From an uncultured Succinatimonas sp. (GTDB lineage Bacteria; Pseudomonadota; Gammaproteobacteria; Enterobacterales; Succinivibrionaceae), in NCBI GenBank assembly GCA_937880335.1, contig CALFLJ010000126.1:1-30926 (forward strand): a DNA stretch of 30,926 nucleotides, in the 5' to 3' direction. The position numbers and the translations under genes are program-made. The notes under the pieces were generated by a model, which searched no databases, had not been told where the DNA came from, and saw only the letters and a program-made list of their open reading frames with translations. This document shows, piece after piece, positions 16,072-23,736 of the stretch (positions are counted from its first letter, which is position 1; the number at the start of each line of letters is the position of its first letter).

Positions 16072-16094
16072 AATGCCTGCCTTAAGCAGGCATT
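16072..16094 (-). terminator. Hairpin between pgk and fbaA (weak terminator or processing site)
   Basis: AATGCCTGC (16072-16080) pairs with GCAGGCATT (16086-16094), loop CTTAA. On the minus strand only TTTAAAAATT follows, a poor U-tract, so it may only attenuate pgk-fbaA read-through. Confidence 0.5.
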
Positions 16095-16106
16095 AAATTT
16101 TACTTA

Positions 16107-17282
16107 TTACTGCGGATTAGCAGCACGTTTCTCTAAAATCTCAACGGCAGGTAACTTCTTGCCCTCAACGAATTCAAGGAAAGCGCCACCACCGGTGGAG
16201 ATGTAGGAGATCTGGTTTTCTACACCAAACTTCTGAATAGAAGCAATAGTGTCACCACCACCTGCTACAGAGAAGGCCTCAGAATTAGCAATAGCCTCAG
16301 CCATAGACTTGGTGCCAGCGGCAAACTGATTAAATTCGAATACGCCTACAGGGCCATTCCAAAGGATAGTCTTTGCATTCTTGATGACTTCGTTGATATT
16401 GGCCATGGACTTAGGTCCTAAGTCAAAAATCATATCATCATCAGCAATATCAGCTAAATCCTTAGTGGTAGCTGGGGTCTTCTCATCAAATTCCTTGCCA
16501 ACTACTACGTCAACAAATGCAGGGATCTGAGTCTTGCTAGCTAATTCCTGAGCTGTAGGAATTAGATCAGTCTCGCATAAGGACTTACCAACCTTATTGC
16601 CAGCTGCAGCGATGAAAGTATTAGCAATACCGCCACCTACGATTAACTGGTCGGCAACCTTTAATAAACTGTTTAAAACTGGTAACTTAGTGGAAACCTT
16701 AGAGCCACCAACAATAGCAACCATCGGACGGGCTGGATTATCCATAGCCTTACCTAAAGCCTCAAGCTCTGCTGCAAGTAAAGGACCTGCACAAGCTACA
16801 GGAGCGTACTGTGCTACACCATAGGTAGTAGCCTGAGCGCGGTGAGCGGTACCGAAAGCGTCCATTACGAATACATCACAAAGACCTGCATACTTACGAG
16901 CTAAGTCCTCAGCATTCTTCTTCTCACCCTTGTTGAAGCGGCAGTTCTCAAGAACAACAACCTCACCTTCGTTTACTTCAACGCCATCGAGGTAATCTTT
17001 AACTAAACGAACAGGAACACCATCAAGCTTAGTAGCCATGTACTCAGCAACAGGCTTTAAGGAGAACTCTTCGGCGTACTCACCCTCAGTTGGACGACCT
17101 AAGTGAGAGATAACCATGACCTTAGCACCCTTATCTAAGGCTAATTTAACGGTCGGCAGGGTTGCCATGATACGGGCATCAGAAGTAACTTTACCGTCAG
17201 AGAGCGGTACGTTGAGATCAGCACGAATTAATACACGCTTGCCTTTTAAGTCAAGGTCGGCCATCTTGATAATTGCTGCCAT
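16107..17282 (-). CDS. pgk: Phosphoglycerate kinase
   Basis: Transfers phosphate from 1,3-bisphosphoglycerate to ADP in glycolysis. At 391 aa it is full length. Key segments: KRVLIRADLNVPLSDGKVTS (residues 14-33), VISHLGRPTE (about 57-66), VVVLENCRFNKGEKKN (about 108-123), DVFVMDAFGTAHRAQAT (about 136-152), and the C-terminal AGGGDTIASI and STGGGAFLEF of the nucleotide-binding domain. E. coli Pgk (387 aa) is very similar. No epd/gapB precedes it, unlike E. coli. Codon bias resembles fbaA. Confidence 0.96.
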   Translation of the reverse strand: MAAIIKMADLDLKGKRVLIRADLNVPLSDGKVTSDARIMATLPTVKLALDKGAKVMVISHLGRPTEGEYAEEFSLKPVAEYMATKLDGVPVRLVKDYLDGVEVNEGEVVVLENCRFNKGEKKNAEDLARKYAGLCDVFVMDAFGTAHRAQATTYGVAQYAPVACAGPLLAAELEALGKAMDNPARPMVAIVGGSKVSTKLPVLNSLLKVADQLIVGGGIANTFIAAAGNKVGKSLCETDLIPTAQELASKTQIPAFVDVVVGKEFDEKTPATTKDLADIADDDMIFDLGPKSMANINEVIKNAKTILWNGPVGVFEFNQFAAGTKSMAEAIANSEAFSVAGGGDTIASIQKFGVENQISYISTGGGAFLEFVEGKKLPAVEILEKRAANPQ

Positions 17283-17372
17283 ATATGATATTCCTCAAAA
17301 AACTTGTTAAGTATTTTCAAAATCTACAAACTTTCAATTTAATTACTCAAAGCATGATTTTGATACTTTGTA

Positions 17373-17400
17373 ATTTTACCACAAGCATAAAAGATTACAA
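17373..17400 (-). promoter_or_regulatory. Candidate extended -10 promoter of pgk
   Basis: On the minus strand TTGTAA (17400-17395), 16 bases, TAAAAT (17378-17373), with TGG directly before the -10 hexamer (extended -10). It stands about 90 bases before the pgk ATG. Confidence 0.5.
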
Positions 17401-17714
17401 TTTTTAAGGCGTAAATTCTCAAAAATTTGAAAATTGTTTTCATGAGTTTTTTAACTATAAAAACAAACCCCTAAAAAAACTCAAATACGATGCTCATATA
17501 GAAAAAAATTTTTACAAAAAACAGCTTCTATGTATCTAATGATACTAATTGCATCATCCTAAATAAAAGGCTTAGCCCTTATCTTCTTTCATCCTATTTT
17601 CTTACAATCCGTAAGACTATAAGGTTAAGAGCAGGTGCGTCGTGTTTATACAAAAAAATATAAACATAGACTAATTATAAAATTTTAAACTTAAAATTTT
17701 TATTAAATAAAGGT
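17401..17714. other. AT-rich intergenic region between pgk and the T3SS locus
   Basis: No coding frame, RNA gene or clear promoter seen. An A/T hairpin-like repeat (AAAATTTTAA near 17680 with TTAAAATTTT after it) is present but is low complexity. This gap marks the left edge of the T3SS locus; no tRNA or integrase is visible here. Confidence 0.4.
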
Positions 17715-17744
17715 AAAAAAAAGCCCCGGTTTTATCCGAGGCTT
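17715..17744 (-). terminator. Terminator of the EspA-like gene cluster
   Basis: AAGCC-C-CGG (17721-17729) pairs with CCG-A-GGCTT (17736-17744) around one C-A mismatch; on the minus strand it is followed by an uninterrupted run of eight U, just past the stop at 17749. Confidence 0.8.
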
Positions 17745-17748
17745 AAAA

Positions 17749-18042
17749 CTAAATCATAAGGCCACGTCTACGTTTTACCTGACCTGCAAAAGAAGGTTCT
17801 GATAGAGATGCAGGATGATCCTGCTCATACTGTAATCTTCTCTTTTTTCCTTCAGCCTCAGCCTGTTCTTTTGCTAAAGAAAGTAAACGCTCAACCTCGC
17901 TTTCATCAACATTAGAGGTATCAAAATCTGCAGGCATATTATCTTTTGCTTTAGCATACTTAGCATCGATAGCCTCAAGCTCCTCTTGTAGACGGCTAAT
18001 TTCATCGATGCTCTCTTGTAATTCCTGTGCTGTAAAAGCCAT
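17749..18042 (-). CDS. Small coiled-coil protein (97 aa), candidate EspA-class chaperone
   Basis: No family recognised by sequence. Residues 4-32 read as an amphipathic coiled coil (QELQESIDEISRLQEELEAI). A second acidic helix follows (VDESEVERLLSLAKEQAEAE, about 45-64), and the tail is strongly basic (KKRRLQ and KRRRGLMI at the end). It is third and last in a minus-strand unit behind the two EspA-like genes, 44 bases after the second, with TAGGAG before its ATG. EspA and SseB depend on small helical chaperones of about 100 aa (CesA/CesAB, SseA) encoded near them, so this role is a reasonable inference from size, coil content and position. It could also be a needle or structural subunit. Confidence 0.55.
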   Translation of the reverse strand: MAFTAQELQESIDEISRLQEELEAIDAKYAKAKDNMPADFDTSNVDESEVERLLSLAKEQAEAEGKKRRLQYEQDHPASLSEPSFAGQVKRRRGLMI

Positions 18043-18086
18043 AAAAACTCCTACCTATAAAATCTCAGAATGAATATTTAAATTTT

Positions 18087-18608
18087 TTATCTTCCAGTTG
18101 CCACGGACTTTAACATATCATTAGCCTCTGATACAGCTGTTGAGGCTCCAGATGAATATGAGTTGTACTGACCTATATAATCTTGTACATAAACCATTTT
18201 TTGCTGAATATCAGTACCAATGGTATCTTGCTTTGACTTTAAATTTGCAATCACAGTCTCAAGCTCATCTGCAGTTACTTTATTATCCTTAGTGTAACTT
18301 GAGATGTCGACACCTAAATTCTTAAGAGTATCCTGATTGTTTTTTAGCGCAGTACAGCGAGAGCTATCACTTGCACCATCCGCAGATTTTGCCGTACGCA
18401 TGGCATTTATCATATTTGCATAATCCTTAGCTAAGGCCTGAGACTCTTTAATTTCATTAATAATACCTTCAGCCTTACTTCTATTAAATGATGCTAACTC
18501 CATTTGCAATTTAGCAAACATAATCTGAATGCTAGTTGATGAGGATCCTAAATCACTGCTAAAGCTAACTTTGTTTGCATCACCAACTCCGCCTGTTGAA
18601 AATGTCAT
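18087..18608 (-). CDS. EspA/SseB-like T3SS filament or tip protein (paralogue 1, 173 aa)
   Basis: The layout matches EspA-family secreted proteins that polymerise into a sheath or filament on the T3SS needle. No signal peptide. An N-terminal helix SIQIMFAKLQMELASFNRSK (residues 25-44) runs on through ESQALAKDYANMI; from memory EspA has the comparable ILMFAYMYQAQ...KESTTAQKMANLVDA. After a short variable middle come VTADELETVIANLKSK (about 111-126) and a long C-terminal helix ending SVATGR; EspA has LQTVKAAISAKAN and ends SGISLGK. The two helices would form the intramolecular coiled coil. It is second in the unit, 25 bases after its larger paralogue, with AAGGAG before the ATG. A relation to flagellin-like proteins was considered but fits less well. 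Confidence 0.65.
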   Translation of the reverse strand: MTFSTGGVGDANKVSFSSDLGSSSTSIQIMFAKLQMELASFNRSKAEGIINEIKESQALAKDYANMINAMRTAKSADGASDSSRCTALKNNQDTLKNLGVDISSYTKDNKVTADELETVIANLKSKQDTIGTDIQQKMVYVQDYIGQYNSYSSGASTAVSEANDMLKSVATGR

Positions 18609-18633
18609 AAAACTCTCCTTTTTCTAGATTAAA

Positions 18634-19431
18634 CTAGCGTCCTGTTGCTACAGACTTAAGCAAATCATTAGCCTCAGATATCGCTGTTGAGGCTCCGGAT
18701 GAATAAGAATTATATTGACCAATATAGTCCTGAACATAGACCATTTTCTGCTGAATATCAGTACCGATTGTGTCTTGCTTAGATTTTAAATTAGCAATAA
18801 TGGTCTCAAGTTCATCTGAGGTAAAACCTCCATCTGTAAAACTTGAAATATCGATACCATTATCCATACAAAATAGAGCAGCATTTAAAAGCTCAAGTCT
18901 CTGTTCAAAAGCCTTTGCACCACCTTCTAATTCATATTTATAGTGGAGATTATCAGGGGTTGCCTCTTTTTTTCCGTTATTATTTGAACCTCCTGTTCTA
19001 AACATATCCACAAAATCCTCAGAATTTTCCTGTTTGTATATATCTAAAACATAGTTGTAAGCATCTTGTGGCAACGCAACACAGAAACTATTTGATGATG
19101 AGTCAATGGTTTTATTGATTGCATTTAAGGTATTCTGACAAAGAGTGATCTCGTTTTCCAAAGACTCTTTTGAAGAAGGAATCTCTCCTAATTTAAAACT
19201 ACCTTCACTTTTTAATGTTCTAAACATATTAAGCGTGTTGGCATATTGTGTAGCTAAATCTTGGGAAGCTTTTATTTCTTTTATAATGCTCTCTGCTTTA
19301 TCACGATTAGACTTAGCTAATGACATTTGCAATTTTGCAAATTCAAGTTGGATACTTGTGTTTTGCGAGCTTTCAAAATCACTATCAAATTTAATATTAT
19401 CTAAAGAGGAATCTGAAATTCTATCTAGCAT
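18634..19431 (-). CDS. EspA/SseB-like T3SS filament or tip protein (paralogue 2, 265 aa)
   Basis: A longer paralogue of the next gene. The N-terminal helix SIQLEFAKLQMSLAKSNRDK (residues 27-46) and the last 62 residues align without gaps with the 173-aa protein; 58 of those 62 are identical. Between them is an extra block of about 90 residues (about 80-200) containing ALPQDAYNYVLDIYKQ (about 115-130). This may correspond to the EspA/SseB stretch PxxVIxYI before the GID motif, here GIDISSF (about 197-203), so this copy may be the fuller domain and the shorter one a trimmed version. First gene of the unit; AAAGGTGG precedes the ATG. Secreted through the T3SS rather than Sec, by inference. Confidence 0.65.
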   Translation of the reverse strand: MLDRISDSSLDNIKFDSDFESSQNTSIQLEFAKLQMSLAKSNRDKAESIIKEIKASQDLATQYANTLNMFRTLKSEGSFKLGEIPSSKESLENEITLCQNTLNAINKTIDSSSNSFCVALPQDAYNYVLDIYKQENSEDFVDMFRTGGSNNNGKKEATPDNLHYKYELEGGAKAFEQRLELLNAALFCMDNGIDISSFTDGGFTSDELETIIANLKSKQDTIGTDIQQKMVYVQDYIGQYNSYSSGASTAISEANDLLKSVATGR

Positions 19432-19485
19432 ACGCCACCTTTAATCTTTTGCTTATGTTAAGTATTACCTCTTAATATTTTCTAA

Positions 19486-19515
19486 ATTATAGTATAATTT
19501 TTTCTATTTTTGTAA
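19486..19515 (-). promoter_or_regulatory. Candidate promoter of the EspA-like gene cluster
   Basis: On the minus strand TTACAA (19515-19510), 18 bases, TATAAT (19491-19486), about 55 bases before the ATG at 19431. The -10 is perfect; the long leader is AT-rich. A housekeeping promoter here would not exclude control by a dedicated sigma factor. Confidence 0.45.
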
Positions 19516-19718
19516 CTACGTTTATAAAATATATTCTATAATTTTGAATAATCTCACAAAGAACCTATATAGCTTTGTTTAAAATTATAAATACAAAACT
19601 CAATCTAAAATTTTTGTATAAAAGATATAATATTGTGATCTTTTGATGATTTTTTCATATGCTTATTAAAAGGAAAATCGCTAATATAAAGATGATTTAT
19701 TTTGTTTAAGGATCATAA

Positions 19719-20057
19719 ATGCAAATAACACAATCTTCACAGGATAATGTAATTACACTTGCAATAAGTGGACGTATGGATGCTTTGACATGCGCAAGCT
19801 TTGAAGAACATTCTCTATCGTTACCTTTAGATGATAAAACCAAAGCTATTATCTTAGACTTTAAAGAGCTTGAATATATAAGCTCAGCAGGTCTAAGAGG
19901 AGTTTTAAAACTTGCAAAAGCCTGTAAAGAAAATAAGAAGAAATTAGCTTGCTGCAATTTATCTAGTAATGTTTTTGAGGTATTTAAAATCTCAGGATTT
20001 GCAATGATTTTAAAAATTGTAAATACAAAAGATGAGGCCTTAAAAGCTGTAAGCTAA
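19719..20057 (+). CDS. STAS-domain anti-sigma factor antagonist (RsbV/BtrV-like)
   Basis: A single STAS domain of 112 aa. ITLAISGRMDA (residues 12-22) is the first strand and loop, and IILDFKELEYISSAGLRGVL (44-63) is the signature; Ser56 aligns with the serine phosphorylated in RsbV and SpoIIAA. In such systems the unphosphorylated protein binds the HATPase kinase and frees its sigma factor or other target; the kinase phosphorylates it and a PP2C phosphatase resets it. Kinase and phosphatase follow in the same operon. AAGGA precedes the ATG. Its place among T3SS genes recalls Bordetella BtrV. Confidence 0.9.
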   Translation: MQITQSSQDNVITLAISGRMDALTCASFEEHSLSLPLDDKTKAIILDFKELEYISSAGLRGVLKLAKACKENKKKLACCNLSSNVFEVFKISGFAMILKIVNTKDEALKAVS

Positions 20058-20087
20058 GAGTTTTAATCCTTTATGTAATAAACAAAT

Positions 20088-20134
20088 GGAGGAAAGCGCT
20101 ATTTTTTACAAAAAAATTTCTGCGCTTTGTTTAA
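20088..20134 (+). promoter_or_regulatory. Split ribosome binding site: Shine-Dalgarno separated from the start codon by a hairpin
   Basis: GGAGG stands at 20088-20092, 42 bases before the ATG at 20135, and no closer site exists. The bases between fold: AAAGCGC (20093-20099) pairs with GCGCTTT (20122-20128), and ATTTTTT (20101-20107) with AAAAAAT (20111-20117), loop ACA. With the stem formed, GGAGG is effectively 6 bases from the ATG. An 18-codon frame (20086-20142) overlaps the ATG and offers translational coupling as an alternative. Confidence 0.5.
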
Positions 20135-20554
20135 ATGAATAAAATCCGCCTACCTGCATCTTTAGAACAACTAAATTTTGTAAATGAAAAACTCAAAGAG
20201 ATAATGCAAGGTGAGTTAAAACCTCTATTATCTAAAACTCAGCTTATTGTTGAGGAACTTTTAGCTAATGTGTGCAATTACGCATATGAAGGCAAAAATG
20301 GTAGTGCCGATTTTATTTGTGGTAAGGTTTCTTTTGACGGAATGCCTTACGTCATGATAAGCATTACTGATAAAGGCATACCTTTTGATCCTTTTGTTGA
20401 GGCTGATGCCCCAGATCTTGATGCTGATATTGAGGAACGACAGATTGGAGGTCTTGGAATATTCTTTGTCAAGGAAATTGCCAGCCATTACACTTATGCC
20501 AGGATAGAAGATAGCAATGTTGTTACCATTTATATTGCCATCAATCAAAACTAG
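20135..20554 (+). CDS. HATPase-domain anti-sigma factor / serine kinase (RsbW/BtrW-like)
   Basis: A 139-aa GHKL ATPase of the RsbW/SpoIIAB class, which binds a sigma factor or other partner and phosphorylates the STAS antagonist. The N-box is VEELLANVCNYAY (39-51, with Glu41 and Asn45), the G1 box is TDKGIPFDP (78-86, with Asp79) and the G2 box is IGGLGIFFVKE (104-114). No dimerisation or receiver domain, no membrane segment. The codon before the ATG is a stop, so the start is firm although its Shine-Dalgarno is displaced by a hairpin. The end overlaps the transglycosylase gene by 38 bases. The target is not visible: no sigma factor gene lies in the window. Confidence 0.9.
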   Translation: MNKIRLPASLEQLNFVNEKLKEIMQGELKPLLSKTQLIVEELLANVCNYAYEGKNGSADFICGKVSFDGMPYVMISITDKGIPFDPFVEADAPDLDADIEERQIGGLGIFFVKEIASHYTYARIEDSNVVTIYIAINQN

Positions 20555-21176
20555 CTTTATAGTTTTTATTCTTATTTTAGGTAATTGTCACGCTCAGGTA
20601 GGCGTAAGTTATCTTAATGTAGAAAGTAATGAAATTAAAGCAGTTCCCTACGATAAAGCTCCTGATATAGAGAGAAGAATAAAAAAAATGGATATCTACT
20701 CTCTATCTAAGTATGCCCGTCTTTTGCGTATGACACATATAGTTACTCCATATATAGCACCTAAAAACGGCAGAGTTAAACAGGCAATAAAGGATTGGGA
20801 AGTTTTCATTCTTGAGGCATCAAAAAAATATAATATTCCCTCAAACCTTATAAAAGCTGTAATTGAGGTTGAATCCGGGGCAATGAATAAGGCTGTATCG
20901 GAAAAAGGAGCTCAAGGTCTGATGCAACTTATGCCTAAAACAGCTCTTGATTTAGGAGTAAAAGATCCTTTTAATCCCAAAGAGAATATCCATGCCGGAA
21001 CCTTATACCTAAAAAAACAAATCGATCGCTTTGAGGGAAATTTATCTCTTGCGCTTGCAGCTTATAACGCAGGTCCCTATAACGTCATAACCTACAAAGG
21101 CGTTCCCCCGTTTAAAGAAACAATTAGCTTTGTAAATAAGGTTCTAAACTACTATCAAAATTTAAATCAAAACTAA
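20517..21176 (+). CDS. Lytic transglycosylase, probably T3SS-associated (SLT domain)
   Basis: Cleaves peptidoglycan glycan strands in the periplasm; T3SS loci often carry such an enzyme (IpgF, IagB, EtgA) to let the basal body through the wall. Residues 1-26 are a signal peptide (hydrophobic SFIVFILILG, cleavage near CHA-Q). The catalytic domain (about 92-215) has IEVESGAMNKAVSEKGAQG with the catalytic glutamate at 119, then LMQLMPKTA, NIHAGTLYL, ALAAYNAGP and PPFKETISFVNKVL, all typical of the Slt family. The usual amino acid between Glu-Ser and the following positions is changed to Gly-Ala. It overlaps the kinase gene by 38 bases and precedes the phosphatase gene by 13. A general housekeeping transglycosylase is the alternative. 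Confidence 0.88.
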   Translation: MLLPFILPSIKTSFIVFILILGNCHAQVGVSYLNVESNEIKAVPYDKAPDIERRIKKMDIYSLSKYARLLRMTHIVTPYIAPKNGRVKQAIKDWEVFILEASKKYNIPSNLIKAVIEVESGAMNKAVSEKGAQGLMQLMPKTALDLGVKDPFNPKENIHAGTLYLKKQIDRFEGNLSLALAAYNAGPYNVITYKGVPPFKETISFVNKVLNYYQNLNQN

Positions 21177-21189
21177 TTTTAGGAATATT

Positions 21190-23139
21190 ATGAAAAGAAA
21201 TTTTTTTACCATCAAAACTAAAATCATGCTCTTAGTTTTAGTTTTGATTGTAATGCCCCTAGGAGTTTATAGCACCTATATTGTAAACTCGCAGTCTAAG
21301 ATTTATCTGCAAAGAGAGGATAGCTTTCATAATACTGTAAACTCTCTTATCCTAGATAGCGTTAATGCTAATTTCTATGGTTATGTCAATCAACAGCTAA
21401 GCTCAGTTGTAGCCTTGCGCCGTCAACTTTTTACCGTAAGCACCATCTTAAAAAACGCTAAGATTGATAGTCAAACTTCCAGCGAAAGACTTAACCGCCT
21501 AATTCAAAAAGCCCAATTACTAAGTTGGAATAAAGTAGGAATTTCAGGATTTATCTACAATACGAAAAATCCAAACCAAAGCTTAATGCTTACTGATGAA
21601 AACAAAAAACTTTTAAACTATTACGACATTAGAGGTGAAAGCTTAGAAAAAATTATACATAACAAAGTGTTAAGCTCAGGAAACTTTTATTATGTATATA
21701 AAGAAGATAAAGATGATGCTTATTTGTGCTTACTTCAGCCTACTTTAAAAAATCCTGACGAAATCATTGTCACAACATGTCAAATAAACGACTTAAAAGA
21801 GCGTTATGAGAGTAGCTACGATGATGTTTTAAATGGCGTTAGTATGCTCTTTGACGCTATAAATACTGAAATTTTCAATGATATTTTAATCTTAGATAAT
21901 AAAGCTAAGATTTTGCTTTCTCAAAAGAACAATCAAAGCCTTTCAGGAAAAATTCCTCAGAATATATTAAATGAGGCAAAAAAACTATCTAGTACCTCAT
22001 TTTTCATAAAAGATAACAATATAAACTTACGCATAAGACTTAGCTACTTTAAACCATTGAACTGGTATATAGCATCTGTAAGCAATCTTGATAAAACCTA
22101 TGCCCCTCTTTATGAGATGATAACAAGACTTATCTTTATTGCTATTGCGATAATTTTGTTCTCTTTAATTTTAGCCTTAGCGATTACAACAAAGGCATTA
22201 AATCCTTTAAAGATCATTGCAAATAAAGCAAATCTTTTTTCAAATGCCAATTTAGACGATCCTGATGCAATCACTAAAGTAGCACAAAGCCTTCCTGAGT
22301 GTAAGGGAGATGAAATAGGACAGCTTTCCTTAGCCCTAAGGACTATGGCCCACTCTCTGTCAGATAAGATTCAAAACCTTGTTAAATCGACTTCAATTCA
22401 AAAACGCCTTGAAGGTGAGCTTGATGCTGCGTCATTAATTCAAAAAGGCATGCTACCTCAGGACTTAGATAATCTTCCCTGCGCACCTTATGCAATATCA
22501 TCTTTATTAATTCCTGCAAAAGAGGTTGGAGGAGATCTCTATGATGTAATTTACCTTGAGGACAATAAAGTAGCTCTCATAATTGGCGACGTATCTGATA
22601 AAGGGGTTCCGGCATCTTTATTTATGACTATGACTGTAACCTTAGTTCGACAGGCTATTGCTTTAAAAATGAGCCCAGGTCAAATTTTAACTGAGACTAA
22701 TAAAGCCCTAAGTGCTCATAACCCTAATATGATGTTCGTTACCCTTTTTGTGGCAATTTTTGATTTAAGTACAGAAGAAATAACTTATGCAAACGGCGGA
22801 CACTGCCTCCCTATTTTAATTAACAACAAAAAAGAAATCCGTTACTTAAAAAACAGCAGTGGGCCTGTGGTTGGTGCCTTAGAAGATCTTATATACGAGG
22901 AATTTACAGATCGTATTTTAAAGGACGAGACTCTACTTTTATATACAGACGGTGTAACTGAGGCTCAAAATGAACAACTAAATCTTTTTGGCGATGAAAG
23001 ACTAGAAGAATTCTTAAAAAACAATTCTCTTGATACACCTAAGTCTATACTTGACGACTTACACAAAACCCTTGTTACCTATAGAGACAAGGCACCGCAA
23101 TCTGATGATATTACGGCCTTATGTATTAAACGACTTTAA
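21190..23139 (+). CDS. Membrane-bound SpoIIE/PP2C-type serine phosphatase with sensor and HAMP domains (RsbU/BtrU-like)
   Basis: At 649 aa it has a transmembrane helix (about 11-30), a periplasmic region of about 280 residues (likely a Cache-type sensor), and a second helix (about 314-336, FIAIAIILFSLILALAI). A HAMP linker with KALNPLKIIANKA follows, then a short coil and a PP2C domain (about 407-649). Catalytic landmarks are PAKEVGGDLYDV (about 441-452), IGDVSDKGVPASLFMTM (about 467-483), YANGGHCLPI (about 535-544), LLYTDGVTEAQN and PQSDDITAL, with the metal-binding aspartates in place. It should dephosphorylate the STAS protein in response to an extracytoplasmic signal, as BtrU does in Bordetella. 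AGGA precedes the ATG. Confidence 0.92.
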   Translation: MKRNFFTIKTKIMLLVLVLIVMPLGVYSTYIVNSQSKIYLQREDSFHNTVNSLILDSVNANFYGYVNQQLSSVVALRRQLFTVSTILKNAKIDSQTSSERLNRLIQKAQLLSWNKVGISGFIYNTKNPNQSLMLTDENKKLLNYYDIRGESLEKIIHNKVLSSGNFYYVYKEDKDDAYLCLLQPTLKNPDEIIVTTCQINDLKERYESSYDDVLNGVSMLFDAINTEIFNDILILDNKAKILLSQKNNQSLSGKIPQNILNEAKKLSSTSFFIKDNNINLRIRLSYFKPLNWYIASVSNLDKTYAPLYEMITRLIFIAIAIILFSLILALAITTKALNPLKIIANKANLFSNANLDDPDAITKVAQSLPECKGDEIGQLSLALRTMAHSLSDKIQNLVKSTSIQKRLEGELDAASLIQKGMLPQDLDNLPCAPYAISSLLIPAKEVGGDLYDVIYLEDNKVALIIGDVSDKGVPASLFMTMTVTLVRQAIALKMSPGQILTETNKALSAHNPNMMFVTLFVAIFDLSTEEITYANGGHCLPILINNKKEIRYLKNSSGPVVGALEDLIYEEFTDRILKDETLLLYTDGVTEAQNEQLNLFGDERLEEFLKNNSLDTPKSILDDLHKTLVTYRDKAPQSDDITALCIKRL

Positions 23140-23160
23140 GATTTTTAGAGGGAATTTTAT

Positions 23161-23664
23161 ATGTTGAATCTGGAATTATTGAATAATGAGATCATAAGTA
23201 AAAACTTAAATGTGTCTAAATTTGATGCTGACGGCTTTGCCTGTACACTCTTAGACAATAGCCCCTTTTATACCTATGTACATAATGATGGCCTAATGCT
23301 TTATTACCTTGTATCTCGATTAAAGGAAGAAAAGTTAAAAGATCCTAATTTACTTCTGGAGATTTTAAATTTATCCACTCCATCTGCAAAATATCCCAAT
23401 ATAAAATTAGGTATAGATAAAACGAATGGAATCTTATGGCTTAGCGTTTTTAAAAATGACTATGAGGTCAATAACTTAGGCCTTGAGGGAATATTTAAAG
23501 ACACAAAGAACCAAATGATAATGTTTAAAAATGAAATTTTAGAGGTCTTAAGTTCAAAACACGATGAAATAATGGTAGAAAATAAAAGTTTTGAAAACAA
23601 TACAAAATCATCTAACTGGGAAGATCTGTCTATGTCAGAGAAGTTTAACCTGCTCTCAATTTAA
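23161..23664 (+). CDS. Candidate T3SS secretion chaperone (CesT/SycE-like fold, 167 aa)
   Basis: Sequence identity to a named chaperone is not evident to me. The size, acidic composition and order (N-terminal helix, strands such as FACTLLDNSPFYTYVHNDGL, helix, and LGIDKTNGILWLSVFKND at about 80-97) fit the class I T3SS chaperone fold, whose signature includes a turn with G-x-L-W-L. The last 40 residues look disordered. It stands 21 bases after the phosphatase gene, with GAGGGAA before the ATG, and immediately before the 1511-residue protein gene. Chaperone genes commonly lie next to their cargo, so that protein is the likely client. Confidence rests mainly on context. Confidence 0.5.
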   Translation: MLNLELLNNEIISKNLNVSKFDADGFACTLLDNSPFYTYVHNDGLMLYYLVSRLKEEKLKDPNLLLEILNLSTPSAKYPNIKLGIDKTNGILWLSVFKNDYEVNNLGLEGIFKDTKNQMIMFKNEILEVLSSKHDEIMVENKSFENNTKSSNWEDLSMSEKFNLLSI

Positions 23665-23736
23665 TTTTAATTTTTTATCAGTGTATAATTTTTTGAGCTA
23701 CAATATAAATAATATTAATGTTTAACCGGGGGCATT

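Noticed and set aside
18087..19431. Flagellin or FliS-like identity for the paired coiled-coil proteins
   Set aside because: They lack flagellin N- and C-terminal motifs, have no flagellar promoter, and align better with the EspA layout next to T3SS genes.
20093..20128. The hairpin before the kinase gene as a transcription terminator
   Set aside because: Only GTTTAA follows the stem, not a U-tract, and the gene right after it belongs to the same functional set.
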